From assembly GCF_040954645.1 (NCBI RefSeq), contig NC_092813.1, positions 14,920,136-14,984,135 on the forward strand: 64,000 nt of DNA, read 5' to 3'. Every line of letters begins with the position of its first letter. The first letter of the stretch is position 1. The stretch is from Diabrotica undecimpunctata. Its lineage: Eukaryota; Arthropoda; Insecta; Coleoptera; Chrysomelidae. This document shows positions 33,904 to 44,749 of this stretch, piece by piece. The position numbers and the translations under genes were made by a program. Under the pieces are notes generated by a model. The model was not told the origin of the DNA. It ran no database searches and worked only from the letters and a program-made list of their open reading frames with translations.

Positions 33904-33906
<3 letters not shown>
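31600..33906 (-). mobile_element. Tc1/mariner-superfamily element with about 530 bp terminal inverted repeats
   Basis: The left end CAGTGTGACCCATTTAGATT at 31600 is matched inverted by AATCTAAATGGGTCACACTG ending at 33906. The similarity continues for about 530 bp on each side (to 32130 and from 33378). TA flanks both ends. A broken transposase lies on the minus strand between the arms. The small reading frames at 31678 and 33829 are the same stretch in each arm and are not genes. Confidence 0.9.
32330..33284 (-). pseudogene. Tc1/mariner-type transposase, frameshifted and internally deleted
   Basis: From ATG 33284: VARLSLRENIEIIRLLGDND, then in another frame RPNISCGTVNKINRIFNEYG, HFRNNPNDSLRNASLYLNVP and RESIRRCLKN joined directly to VLFTDEAT (first catalytic D), so about 50 residues are deleted. 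Next come NVWCGILNERVIGPFFFEE, LYIQLDGC-stop-VHYAR (second D) and WIGWGSPLIDWPPRSPDLTI with LDFFLWG (third D). I count about 37 residues between the second and third acidic positions. The enzyme would cut and paste at TA. Confidence 0.88.

Positions 33907-33980
<74 letters not shown>
33907..33980. repeat. (TA)n tract, right flank
   Basis: A long pure TA run directly after the right end of the Tc1/mariner-type element. Confidence 0.95.
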
Positions 33981-33981
<1 letters not shown>

Positions 33982-34524
33982 TATTTTAACTTGTATTCAT
34001 AGTTCGCTACTTGTGTTTTTTATAATCTTGTTTTTATTATAACTGCTATCGTAAAATTGAAATCCTCAAAATATAATTTATAATTCGAATGTATTATTAT
34101 TTTTTCATCTATAGAAATTAGTTTCCTCATTAGCTCTTCGTTTTATGAGATTTCTCACCAGTAACAGTGAATACAGCGTGATTGTCTATGGAATACAAAA
34201 AATTAAATATTCGATTAATCCAAACTGATGGATTCAACATAATACATTTTGAAGGACAATCAGTAATCATTATTTGGGAAACTATCGATAATTGTCGAAA
34301 ACGTTAAATAAAGGAAAGTATTCATTATTCCGAAAATCTCATTAAATTTTAGGTCGCCACAAGTCACACTTTTCCTATTTATTTTCGAGCAGTGTATTAA
34401 AAATTATATTGAACAGTGTAACAAAAACTGGAATTTATCTGCGCGTGGAACTCATGCGCGTGAAAAAAATGGAACATGAAGAACAAAGGACTGGCGGCAG
34501 AGTGAACCTACTGATTCTTTTTAA

Positions 34525-34678
34525 GCAATATACTGTGACTTGGCTTAGAAATAGAACTTCGGAGGAAAGGTTAACTGATTTAGTACTCATCAATGTGCAT
34601 TCTGAAATTTCTCTAAATGTTAATGCAATCGTAGAACGATTTGCTAAATTGGATAGGCGCAAAGAATACACTTTATAA
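34525..34678 (+). pseudogene. hAT transposase, last C-terminal piece
   Basis: The plus strand encodes VTWLRNRTSEERLTDLVLIN followed by VHSEISLNVNAIVERFAKLD before a stop. This is the end of the ZMYM-type hATC domain, directly following the TLKRLKTW block in intact proteins. The copy at 28746-30010 lacks exactly this part. Sequence upstream of 34525 in the same frame is not recognisably hAT. Confidence 0.75.
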
Positions 34679-34897
34679 AATTATATATTATTTACTTATC
34701 TTATTCTTATAATATTTTTAATCACTGAACTCTTATTTACCACTCGTTGCCGGCTGTTGCTGACAATTCGTGAGAAAAATTTCAATACCGGGTAAAAAAA
34801 TATTTCACTCACTTGTAGCATAATATGCCTTATTATAGAAATAACTATTCTTAATAATATTAACATAATATTATATTATGTTTTTTATTGAATAAAT

Positions 34898-35334
34898 AAA
34901 TTTAACTAAAATTCTGTTCTTCTAATTCTTCTTAAGGTTCCTTCTTCATTATGGAAGGGTGGCTATAACTATAGCAAATTGCTCTTTATCTTGAGCTGTT
35001 CTTAGTATCAAATGTGTGTCCATGCCTGTCCAGTCCCCTACATTCTTCAGTCAGGAGCATTTTCTTCGTCCTGGACCTCTTTTTCCTTCTACTTTCCTTT
35101 CCATTATGAGTGGTAGAAACTTATATTTTTCCACTCTGTAAATATGTTCTAGATAACTCGTTTTTCTGTTGTTTAAAATGCTTAGGAGTTCTCCCTCAGT
35201 TCTTATTCTTTTCATCGCCTCATTGTTGGTCACATGCTCTGTCCACGAAATCTTCAGCATCCTTCGAAGAACACACATTTCAAAGCCTTCCATAAGCCTC
35301 ATACTTGTAATTCTAAGATAAGATAAATACTTTT
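34898..35334 (-). mobile_element. 5'-truncated RTE-like 3' end with target-site duplication
   Basis: The minus strand encodes LRITSMRLMEGFEMCVLRRM, LKISWTEHVTNNEAMKRI, KTSYLEHIYRVEKYKFLPLI and GKRGPGRRKCS, then a WTGMDTHLIL region. TTTTTATTGAATAAAT occurs at 34882-34897 and 35335-35350, a 16-base duplication. The tail is AAGAAG-rich. Part of it (from 35121) is also found in the duplicate at 39709-39925. Confidence 0.83.
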
Positions 35335-35810
35335 TTTTTATTGAATAAATTAACAATTAAATTAGTAATCTTACCGCATAAAATGCAGGTTTCACCACAA
35401 AACTGTATAATAAATCTGTATATGAAGCCATTTCGATGAAACACTTGTTTTATAAGTTCGGGCAAAACTATTTACATTTCGAGAGGGGTAGTATAGTTAT
35501 GTTGATAATATTAGTTGTTTTCAATGAGCTTAATTTTTATATTAATTAAGCCAAAACTGATTAAATTTTGAAAGATATTATGTAAAATCACTCTCAAGTA
35601 TAGTGTTTAAGAAGAAAATGTGCCAATGTTTATGGGAAAATATGAATACTCTAACCCAGACAAAAGGTAAAATTTTTCCCCGTCGCATCACCCATAATCT
35701 AAATTCAATAGAATTAACAGGGCAGGAATTTTGTAGTTAGCAAATAGTTGATAGTAAGCGGCACACAAATTTACTTCTCAATTTTCATTTTTGACGGATT
35801 ACATCTGATA
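35121..35810. repeat. Direct duplication, copy A (partner 39709-40398)
   Basis: About 690 bp recur 4588 bp downstream with no net length change and few substitutions. The segment spans the 5' part of the RTE insertion and the sequence it had inserted into, so duplication came after that insertion. Confidence 0.92.
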
Positions 35811-35984
35811 TAAGTCCGAACTGGATAAAGTAGACTCGCCTTGTTGCGAAATTTATTATTTGAGGTATACGTGAATGTCAAGAGAGGGACAGGCTGACAG
35901 TGTTATCTTTTTCGAAAGTAATATTATTATTGCAATTTATTAAGCTAACCCTAAAGCAATCCATTTATTGACCTTCCAATAAGT

Positions 35985-36390
35985 TTTTTTACAATTATCT
36001 TGGTACTCTTCCATATAGGAAATTTAAGCAATGAAATAGCTGATCTCGCAGCAAAATTAACCTTATAATTAACGAATGATAGTGACAGTACTCAAACTGC
36101 CAATTATCTTAACCACATTTAAACGTTTCACACTCAACTTTTGGCAAACTAACTGAACTATACTGCAATTTAAATTTGAAAAATACAACCACATTGAATA
36201 TTAGTGGATGTGCAGAAAGAAAAAACAATAGTACCTAGAAGACTGACTAGAACACACTAGGTTAACACATAGATACCTAAATGCATTCCAGTAATGTGCC
36301 AATACTGCCACTGCCAGCTATATTTCGAACATCTATATTTGTTCAAAATACCAAAGAGTGCCAATGATTAAAGGCTAATCGGAATGAGGC
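35985..36390 (+). pseudogene. I-like element RNase H end and cysteine motif
   Basis: The plus strand shows a LVLFHIGNLSNEIADLAAKL segment (GNEIADLAAK helix), later TIVPRRLTRTH and VMCQYCHCQLYFEHLYLF (C-x2-C...H). This order is that of the RNase H and terminal zinc motif of I-like elements. There are many stops. Related minus-strand sequence is at 38830-39480. Confidence 0.65.
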
Positions 36391-36439
36391 TCTAAATTAA
36401 TCAACCAATATAAGCATATATTTAGTTTTTACCCATCTA

Positions 36440-37045
36440 GAAACATGTTCATGTTCAAAATGCATCCCTAGTTTATCATCGTGACTAAGAAAAACATATC
36501 CAAATACTCTACTGATCACTCTAGCATTCTTATGTTTCTGTTTCTCCATATTTTCCTAATACCTTTTTATATTCCTGGTTATTTGCGCCCATTCTGCTAT
36601 TGAAGTCACTTACTAGGTAAATATATATTCCGTTTTGCTTGTTCTGTGACCAATGCAAATTCTTCCCAGAATTTCCTTATTATAATCCGATTCGTCATCG
36701 TTTTGGGCCATATACAAATATTATTGTTTCTAAATTCTTGCTTTTTTCTTTCATATCAACTCAGTATTCTCTCTGATCAGGCTCCTCTAATTAGCTAATT
36801 GGCTAACGGATCTGGAGTGCACTATGCATCCTACCCTTGCCGCTGCTCTCTAATTTTCTTTTATTCTACTATATATAAATATATGATCATTTTCTGTTGT
36901 TATCATTCCTTGTCCTTTTTTCTTAGTTTCGGTTGTTTTTCTATTATTAGTATATCTAGCCCTGTTTCTTTAAACTTTATCTTCAGTTCTTTTTCTCTGC
37001 CTTGTATACTTCTGATATTCTAGGTTCCCAGGTTCCATATTTTTT
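36440..37045 (-). pseudogene. RTE-like APE endonuclease fragment
   Basis: Minus-strand blocks from about 37040: GLDILIIEKQPK-like sequence, RAAARVGCIVHS, IIIRKFWEEFALVTEQAKRN, then IYLVSDFNSRMGANNQEYKK (the GDFN block with G changed to S) and VLGKYGETE. These are conserved in RTE-type endonucleases. Heavily frameshifted. Confidence 0.65.
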
Positions 37046-37379
37046 TTCTATTCTCCTTGTTTTTTTTTGCATTTCACTTTCCTGTCCATTATTATTTATT
37101 GTACTTGTTTCCTTATCCATTGCTATTTTTGTTCATCATTTACTCTTTCCTTAACTGGTACTAACGGGTCTTTTTGGACCCAACCGGATAAATTTATCTT
37201 CGTATTTTGTTCGCACAAGCGTCAGATAACGGCATCTTTTAGGAGTTCTCCAAAATCATACACACGCATCAAGGTGTGAAATACCAGTCGATAAATGGAC
37301 CTTAGACCCCTAGGTAGGTCTAGGGTCCATTCTCTGACCCGACGATACCAGATACTCATATATTTTTACGACCATAAAT

Positions 37380-38155
37380 TTAATTGTTATTGATGGAAAA
37401 CGCATTACAAGTGAACAGGCACAAGCAATTTTTTTAAACGATGATTATGGTGATATTAGTGACTCCTCAACTATAGACAGTGATCATGACAGTGACCCAA
37501 AATATGATATTGTGTGTGAAGGCAATATTCCAGGGAATACGAAGATTGATGATTCAGGACCTTCAACAGTGATTATTCGAGAAATCAGCGATCAGAGTCC
37601 TGTACTTTCAGTAAGTAGTGATGATGAAGATAGTGAAAGTTTTCAATAATTATTCAGGTACGTTTATGGCAAAAATAGCTACAAATGGTCAAAAAATCCA
37701 CCAACTACTGGCAAAACATGAAGTCATAACATTGTAATACATATTCCTGGTTTAAAGTCTGCTGCAAAAGACTGTGCCGAAAAAACGCTGTATAATTTGT
37801 AAAAATTTGTGATTTAATCAATGATGCTATTATAAACCTAATTGTGGTATGCACAAAGAAAAAATTAGCGATTTGTCATGTTCAGATAATAGTATGGATC
37901 ACTGGGTCTTCTTTTGAGCATACAAACTTTTTAGTAATAAATGCACTCTTTGGACTTTTATATGTTACATCCGTCTTTAATTTGAATCATAAGGATGCTG
38001 AAGGACTATTTGCAAGTGAAGGCATGTGACGCGACGTATTTTGTGTTACGATGTCACTGTAAGGATTTTTATTTCTGTTAGCTGCCTTACGGTTTGACAG
38101 CGCAACTACGAGGAATGAGAGACTTAATGACTAAATGTTTCATAAGTTTATATCG
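37380..38155 (+). pseudogene. piggyBac transposase, N-terminal half
   Basis: An acidic start region (DGKRITSEQAQAIFLNDDYG, then many D, E and S) leads to YVYGKNSYKWSKNPPTTGKT, IVIHIPGLKSAAKDCA, INALFGLLYVTSVFNLNHKD and AEGLFASEGM, then FLFLLAALRFDSATTRNE. These are the conserved blocks of piggyBac transposases up to the start of the catalytic core. Several frame changes and stops occur, and no good start codon is evident. The gene stops at the inserted element. Confidence 0.85.
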
Positions 38156-38829
38156 GTACCTCGGAGGTAAAGGACACTATGTCCATTTTCTTACTTTTTT
38201 AGGAGAGCAGTTTTAAAATTTTTTAAATTTGTAATCAGTAAATACTCAAATGTTTCTTATATTTAACCAAGATTAATATATTATTATTGTGGTGTGTATA
38301 ATCGTTTTTCATTCCATGAAGTGTTATATACCTGAGGTTTACCGTTCATTATTTAATTTTTTTTTTAAAATGTGTAGTTGGACATAGTGTTGTTTACCTC
38401 TAACAACTTTTTTAAATAATGTGGCATTGCATGTTAAGGTCTTTACGAAATAAACAATACAAACACATTAAAAAGCCTATACTATTATTCTAGTAGAGGT
38501 AAATATTATAATGTTATAATAATTAAGTAAAATTATAGACAAGTTTCAAAATTGTTAAAGATGCTCCATATCATCTTCATCTTCTTGTGGGTAATCGTTT
38601 GTGGCTACATAGCTATGTGTTAAATTTTGATAAAACGCATAACAACCTGACGTAACAAAAGGCAATAGTGCAATTAAGTCATTGTACTTTTTTTTATTTC
38701 GAAAAAATATGTGTCTCGACAGCTAATGGTCATTGACACAGCTACAATTTACATTCATGTTTACATGGTTAATACTTTACATTGGGTACAAATTAGTTAC
38801 AATACATTTTTTGTAATACATTTTGTTTT

Positions 38830-39480
38830 ATATTAAATTGTATAACTTTGTGTTTTTAAAAAGTTTAATACATTTTCATAGTTGCTGCTGTTTGAGATAA
38901 GTATGTCTTTTAGGTTGTTACCAAGATTGTATTTTCTTCTGGCCGCTAGGTAGTGTTGACAGTCAAGAAGTACATGTGTTACGGAAGTCGTGCTGTTGCA
39001 GTACTGGCACAAAATCTGATTACTGGAATTCATTAGGTGTCAATGTGTAAGGCGGGTGTGCCCTTCTATCTTCAATCTTCGAATGATAGATTTATCCTTT
39101 CTTTTCATTGGTGGGAGCTAGTGGTAGAAAATGTTTGGTTGTAGAACGCTTAACTTGGTATTGCTTCTTTTCCAATGATCATTCCAAAGGTCCATTATTT
39201 TATGTTTGATTATTCTTTTTAAATCTGATGATGTTTGAATGTCTGTTGTAACGTTAAGAGAACATGCTTGTTTTGCTGCTTGATCGGCTTTTTCGTTACC
39301 TGGAATATCAACGTGTGATGGAACCCACAATATTGTTACTGTAATTCCATTAGTTTGAAGGCGATTACATATACTCTGGATTTCTTGAACTATTGGGTGC
39401 ATAGAATGTACGTTTCTTATGGACTGCATGAAGGACAGAGAGTCCGTACGGATTGCTATAGTTCATTGTACTTTTGTTTT
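38830..39480 (-). pseudogene. I-like element RNase H and C-terminus
   Basis: The minus strand encodes MQSIRNVHSMHPIVQEIQ, then TVTILWVPSHVDIPGNEKAD and QAAKQACSLN (RNase H strand and GNEKAD helix). After a stop come IIRRLKIEGHTRLTH and QILCQYCNSTTSVTHVLLDC (CCHC) and NNLKDILISNSSNYENVLNF before the final stop at 38833. Only one or two lesions are visible, so it is younger than most fragments here. Confidence 0.85.
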
Positions 39481-39708
39481 GTGATTTACTGAGACTTGAT
39501 TTAATTGGGCTGGAAACGTTACTTGCTGTCTTCGATACCTCATGAAGTCCACTTCATACATATTTTGATTATTGAAATCGGTCTTATAAAAGAACTTTCC
39601 AATGTGTTCTTGTTGGACTTCTAAAAAAACTCATGTTGACAGTAGAACAGGGTTTTTATTAACATTTTTTTTTCTACTTACAAAAGGAGGATTATTTATA
39701 GGAGGAAG

Positions 39709-40398
39709 TTATATTTTTCCACTCTGTAAATATGTTCTAGATAACTCGTTTTTCTGTTGTTTAAAATATTTAGGAGTTCTCTCTCAGTCCTTATTCTTTT
39801 TATCGCCTCATTGTTGGTCACATGCTCTGTCCACGAAATCATCAGCATCCTTTGAAGAACACACATTTCAAAGCCTTCTATAAGCCTCATACTTGTAATT
39901 CTGAGATAAGATAAATACTTTTTTTTATTGAATAAATTAACATTCAAATTAGTAATCTTACCGCATAAAATGCAGGTTTCACCACAAAACTGTATAATAA
40001 ATCTGTATATGAAGCCATTTCGATGAAAGACTTATTTTATAAGTTCGGGCAAAACTATTTACATTTCGAGAGGGGTAGTATAGTTATGTTGATAATATTA
40101 GTTGTTTTCAATGAGCTTAATTTTTATATTAATTAAGCCAAAACTGATTAAATTTTGAAAGATATTATGTAAAATCACTCTCAAGTATAGTGTTTAAGAA
40201 GAGAATGTGCCAATGTTTATGGGAAAATATGAATACTCTAACCCAGAAAAAAAGGTAAAATTTTTCCCTGTCGCATCACTCATAATCTAAATTCAATAGG
40301 ATTATCAGGGCAGGAATTTTGTAGTTCGCAAATAGTCGATAGTAAGCGGCACACAAATTTACTTCTCATTTTTCATTTTTGACGGATTACATCTGATA
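39709..40398. repeat. Direct duplication, copy B (partner 35121-35810)
   Basis: It matches copy A over its full length. Here the RTE 3' end is cut off at 39709, and the segment lies inside the inverted-repeat element that split piggyBac. Confidence 0.92.
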
Positions 40399-40620
40399 TT
40401 AAAAATTTAGGGATAAATCATCCTGAAGAAGAAGATTTTTTTTTATTGCCCCACTAATCGTAGGAGTAATAATAGCTTTTTCTTTAACCTTTGTTTTCGC
40501 TGGTTTACTTATACGTCTCATATCATTGTCGTCCGATTCTGAGCTTTCACCACTTAGAGGCTCATAGATTTTATCAATATCCGAATTTTTATCTCCAAAC
40601 AAATTATCATTTTCTTCCAC
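40399..40620 (-). CDS. Short acidic reading frame, unrecognised
   Basis: The 73-residue minus-strand frame reads MEENDNLFGDKNSDIDKIYE, PLSGESSESDDNDM, then a lysine-rich part. Composition (acidic, serine-rich, then basic) resembles N-termini of transposase-like proteins, and it begins in the correct position to be an N-terminal exon of something encoded by the nested element. No domain is recognisable, and it may be non-functional. It starts exactly at the edge of the duplicated segment. Confidence 0.3.
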   Translation of the reverse strand: MEENDNLFGDKNSDIDKIYEPLSGESSESDDNDMRRISKPAKTKVKEKAIITPTISGAIKKNLLLQDDLSLNF

Positions 40621-41176
40621 TTCTTTCTTATAACGAATATATTATTATCAAACCATCTAAAAGAAGGACTTGAATCGTGTTTTACTATAATTTATGAAAA
40701 TATTTTAATTCAAAAATAATGTTAAAAAATGAAAGATTTAGACATGACTTTAAATTATTATGTTTAATTTCAAATCGAGAGCTGTCATTCGTTTCTCGTA
40801 AAGGGTAGCACAAAACTGTATTGAGTTGTGGCATACTAGAATAAATAAAACACACTGGAAAAATTAAAAATTTAATTTGAAATTAATACAAAATGAATAA
40901 CTTTTACAGTGAAGAAGTGTGGAATTTAAATATATGTATTATAATTCGAAATTGCTGAAATAATAGTATTTTGTTATATCTCCATTATTAAAAATTTCTT
41001 CAAACATTTTGGACATTAACTCAACCGTCTCTCTGGTTATTAAATTTATTAGATACCGTTTTTTGTTGTTAATAATAAAAATAATATTTATCTAAACACA
41101 TTTTTGAACGATATTTTTTTTATTTAGATTTAGTGCAATTTCGTTATCTGTGATGGCAACAATTAATTGTTTCAGT

Positions 41177-41226
41177 CTGAACCAGAGATATGTAACAGAG
41201 GCTCTCTTATATATCTCTGGTCAGAA
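41177..41226. repeat. Palindrome with 17-19 bp arms
   Basis: TCTGAACCAGAGATATGTAA is inverted as TTATATATCTCTGGTCAGA. A shorter version with the same AACCAGAGATATGTA core is at 6669-6694. Confidence 0.7.
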
Positions 41227-41544
41227 CACTGGTTTACATTGGGAAAAAAAAGTGTACCATTTTTATATGACGGGAAGTATACAAGGGTACATAACACTAT
41301 GTCCGGATGGTAAATGACGGTGCACACATATAGTAGAGGTAAACAACACCAAGCCCACATGGTGTTGTTTACCTCTGACTGGAAGTAGGCTTGGTGTTTA
41401 TTAAAAAGTCGGTAACTTGCCGTAAAATTGTCTTTGAACATAGTATGGTTTACCTATGTGTAGAGCCAGAAAATCTATATTCAAAAGTGCAATAATCTAA
41501 ATTTCGATAAAAATGGACAATGTCCTTTACCTCCGGGGTACACA

Positions 41545-42652
41545 TATAAAACTGTAAAAGGTGGTATATACCAGGAGACTGTTTAACTATGAGATTCCTG
41601 TTGGTTTCAGAGGTCATTGTTTCTTACGCGTTTATATAAAAAGTAAACCTAACAAATATAGTCTAAAAGTGATGTGTCTCTGTGATGCCAAGAGTCTTTA
41701 TTTGTTAAATGCCTTTATTTATACAGGTAAAAGAAAAATACCCAATTCCCAGAAGCTTTCTCTCCCGAAATTATCAGTATTATCTCTTATTGTTCTGCTA
41801 AATAAAACTGAAAGAAGCATAACTGGAGATAACTGGTTTACCTCAATTGAACTGATAGATTAATTGCTTGCACAAAAACTAACTTATGTTGGACCGGTAC
41901 GTAAAAACAAAAGAAATGTTTTATCGTCTATAATAACGAAAAAAAAAAAGATGCATTTTATTCGTCTAAATTTGTTTTTACTTCATCAAAAACAACGGTT
42001 TCTTCTGTAACAAATCAAAATAAGTATGTACTTCTTCTGTCCTCAATGCATCATAATGACAATATATAGAAGACATTATAAAAATACCTGATATCATGCT
42101 TTTTTACAATTCCACTAAATCAGTCTTAGATAGTCTGGATCAGAAATGCTCTACATATAATACTGGTAGAAAAACAAGAAGAACAAGGTCCATGTGCGAT
42201 GTGGCGAAGCTATTATGAATATTGCCTCTGTAAATTCGTTTTTTTTTTTTTTTTAAACTAATACTGACAGTGACATGACACGAAGACAATTTGTAATTTC
42301 TTTGGAAATATCAATGATTAATGCACATATGGAACGCCACCTAACTCTAACGAGGCTTTCCAGAAAAATTCCGATGATAATTCGTAAAGTTCTTAAACTT
42401 GATGAATTAGCTACACCGACAGAAGAGTCAAAATTGACCACAAAGCAGTAACACAAACCTTCTAGAAAACGGCGCAAATGTTACATTTGTCCATCAAGCA
42501 AAGATAATAAACACCAAACTGTTTGTAACACATGTGGAGATTATGTTTCTAAAAATCACAGTATACAATTACTGCAATGTTCAAATTGTTTAAAAAATAG
42601 TATGTCTCAAAATGCCCTTGCAGATTTTGCAAAAGAACAATTTTTTAAATAA
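41545..42652 (+). pseudogene. piggyBac transposase, C-terminal half
   Basis: From the insertion boundary: a YIPGDCLT-type block in one frame, then VGFRGHCFLRVYIKSKPNKY, LKVMCLCDAKSLYLLNAFIY and TGKRK, SITGDNWFTSIELID (catalytic D region), LTYVGPVRKNKRNVL and later TLTRLSRKIP. It ends with RKCYICPSSKDNKHQTVCNT and CGDYVSKNHSIQLLQCSNCL, the cysteine-rich C-terminal domain that binds piggyBac ends. The middle is frameshifted, with stops after 41863. Confidence 0.85.
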
Positions 42653-42923
42653 TAATTTTTTTAGTTTTAGGGTATTCTTCTGAACCTGTACATTTTTAGG
42701 TACAAAATATACTGCTTTTTTATTTTTGCGTACTACATGTTTTTGTTAAACTTTTGGAGCCAACTCTTTATATACAAAATATTCTTTCATAATGATATAA
42801 TAATAAATACATAAAAACTTTAATTTAATTTAGTTATTTTTTTTATACTTGAATAAAATGTCGGATCAGAATAATTAACCTGACAATACCAGTTACGAGT
42901 ACAAAAATGACGATACCAGTTAA

Positions 42924-43314
42924 GGGATAGTTTTTTGTTATTTCTATTTTTTCTTCGTTCCTGTTCTCCATTTTCCTAAAGTCACTTTGTTGAATCCAAT
43001 TCTCACTAAAGTTCCTTTGATTTTTCCTTCCTTTGCCCTTTGTCTTATTTCTTTCTGCAACATAGTAACAATGGTAACATTATACATATCTGAATACTCC
43101 ATTTAGCAGCACGTTTCCTCTCGCTTTTACTCTGTTTTGAGGTATACGCAGGTTGCATGCCTCTTTATGTATCTAGATGCACGAATGAATTTTTTTGATA
43201 TCGATTTATAGACCAATCAAGTTAGTCATAACTGTATAAACTGGTTTGACAGTTGAAATGCGTGGTATGAGATAATACAAAAAGACTCTGATTTAGGGAT
43301 TCATCAATTTTTTA
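42924..43314. other. No gene seen
   Basis: AT-rich sequence right of the piggyBac TTAA target; no recognisable motif. Confidence 0.4.
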
Positions 43315-44055
43315 GTGGAAATATATTTAAATATACAATCAAAACGTAAAACTCATTATATTGCTCATAACTTAAAAACCTGTCTATTTAGAGGTTTAAA
43401 GTTGATAGACAACTTTGGTAGAAAAAAAGATAGACCTCTTACAATATTTACTAAGCCGGATATCCATATTTTACCATCTACTCATGTTACAGAAAGCACT
43501 AATTTTCAATAAATGTCCCACGATCCTCCCTCAAACAAACGAAATCGCTCTGGAATTATAACCCCTCCAACAAATGATACTCCAGTAAATAACCCCTTCC
43601 CAGACCCTAAATTCAAAAAGCTAAAGTCTTTAGTCACATACATGGGAACCACTAAAGTATCTGACAATATAAAAAATTCAGCTAGACGAATATATGAAGA
43701 TATTTCAGTAAACCATTCAATATCTTATGAAACATTAGTAGACATACTGGAAAATGCTCATGGCACCCTTGATCCAGTAAGCTTAATAAAAACTTATACA
43801 CATGTCTAGAAAACCTATTGAAACTTTTAAATCAACTACATGAAAATTTATCAAATAGGAAATCGAAAAATAAATGCACTAGACTTCGAATCAAAATACT
43901 TAAATCCATACAATCAGAAACTAACACCGAATCCAATAAAATGAAATTGTAAAAGATATATCATAATAGCTTTCTCAATTATCCAGTGGAACCTACGAGG
44001 GTATTACACTCGCCTTGAGATATTACAACAAATGAAGAAAAAACTTACTCCATCC
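43315..44055 (+). pseudogene. I-like element: ORF1 remnant and start of ORF2
   Basis: An open stretch from 43513 reads SHDPPSNKRNRSGIITPPTN, KLKSLVTYMGTTKVSDNIK and SYETLVDILENAHGTLDP. This fits the ORF1 C-terminal part of I-like elements but has no zinc knuckle that I can see. About 170 bases later comes FSIIQWNLRGYYTRLEILQQ, the characteristic first strand of the I-like APE endonuclease (IIQWN-x-x-GYY). The rest of ORF2 is missing. The identification rests mainly on the ORF2 start. Confidence 0.65.
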
Positions 44056-44749
44056 AATTAGCCCCAAAAAAGTTTCTCAGTTTAGATACAATTTCATTTC
44101 TAAGTAACATTTCGTAACTATCTGACGTTAAATTTCTTTCGATAAAAAATGAGCCCAATTAACTGAGTACCTACTATACCTGACCATAAATTTAATTTTT
44201 GTGGTCTTTGAGTATGGTTTTCACGCATCCAGTGTGGATTTACGTCACTCCAGTACCTTAAATTGTGTCGATTTAAACTTCCACACAGTGTAAAGGTTGC
44301 TTCATTATATTTTTTTTTGGTTGGAAGTCATTTTATAGAAGCAATTTGTCTTGCAGAACTTTTCAAAACACAACTACTGTCACTTTTAGTTAATAATGTA
44401 AATAGTGAACAATGTCAAAATCACAGCATTCTACATTTAAATATTTAAATTTAATAAAATCTACATATTTTGCACTGTTTTATATATTTAAGACATTACG
44501 GTATGAAACGGTCAATCTGGCAATATTGCAAATATGAAATATGGATTCTCCGTATCTCAAAATAGGTGTACCTCAAATTTAGTAAAATTATGACTTGTAA
44601 TTTACGAGATAATTGGTCGTTTCCCCAGACTTTTGGGCCACTCTATATATCGAGTAGCGTTTACTGGTATATACAATTTATTGCGAATTTATATTGTAAC
44701 CTGAGTCCATAAAAGTATGTTGTACTGATAAAGGTGGTTATTGTCAGGT

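Larger units (their letters stand above)
38160..41537. mobile_element. Inverted-repeat element nested in piggyBac, superfamily not assigned
   Basis: The left end CTCGGAGGTAAAGGACA (38160 on) and the right end TGTCCTTTACCTCCGGG (to 41537) are inverted copies, each flanked by GTAC, which may be a 4 bp target duplication or part of the repeat. A subterminal motif GTGTTGTTTACCTCT recurs at 38387-38401, 41362-41376 and inverted at 41335-41349. The interior contains an I-like retroelement fragment, the duplicate segment and a short acidic reading frame, but no transposase that I recognise. Confidence 0.7.
37155..42919 (+). mobile_element. piggyBac element, interrupted by a 3.4 kb insertion
   Basis: TTAA stands at 37151-37154 and at 42920-42923, with CTGGTA just inside the left and TACCAG just inside the right end. 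The interior has the N-terminal half of a piggyBac transposase at 37380-38155 and the C-terminal half at 41545-42652. Taking out the insertion 38160-41537 leaves about 2.4 kb, the usual piggyBac size. Confidence 0.88.
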
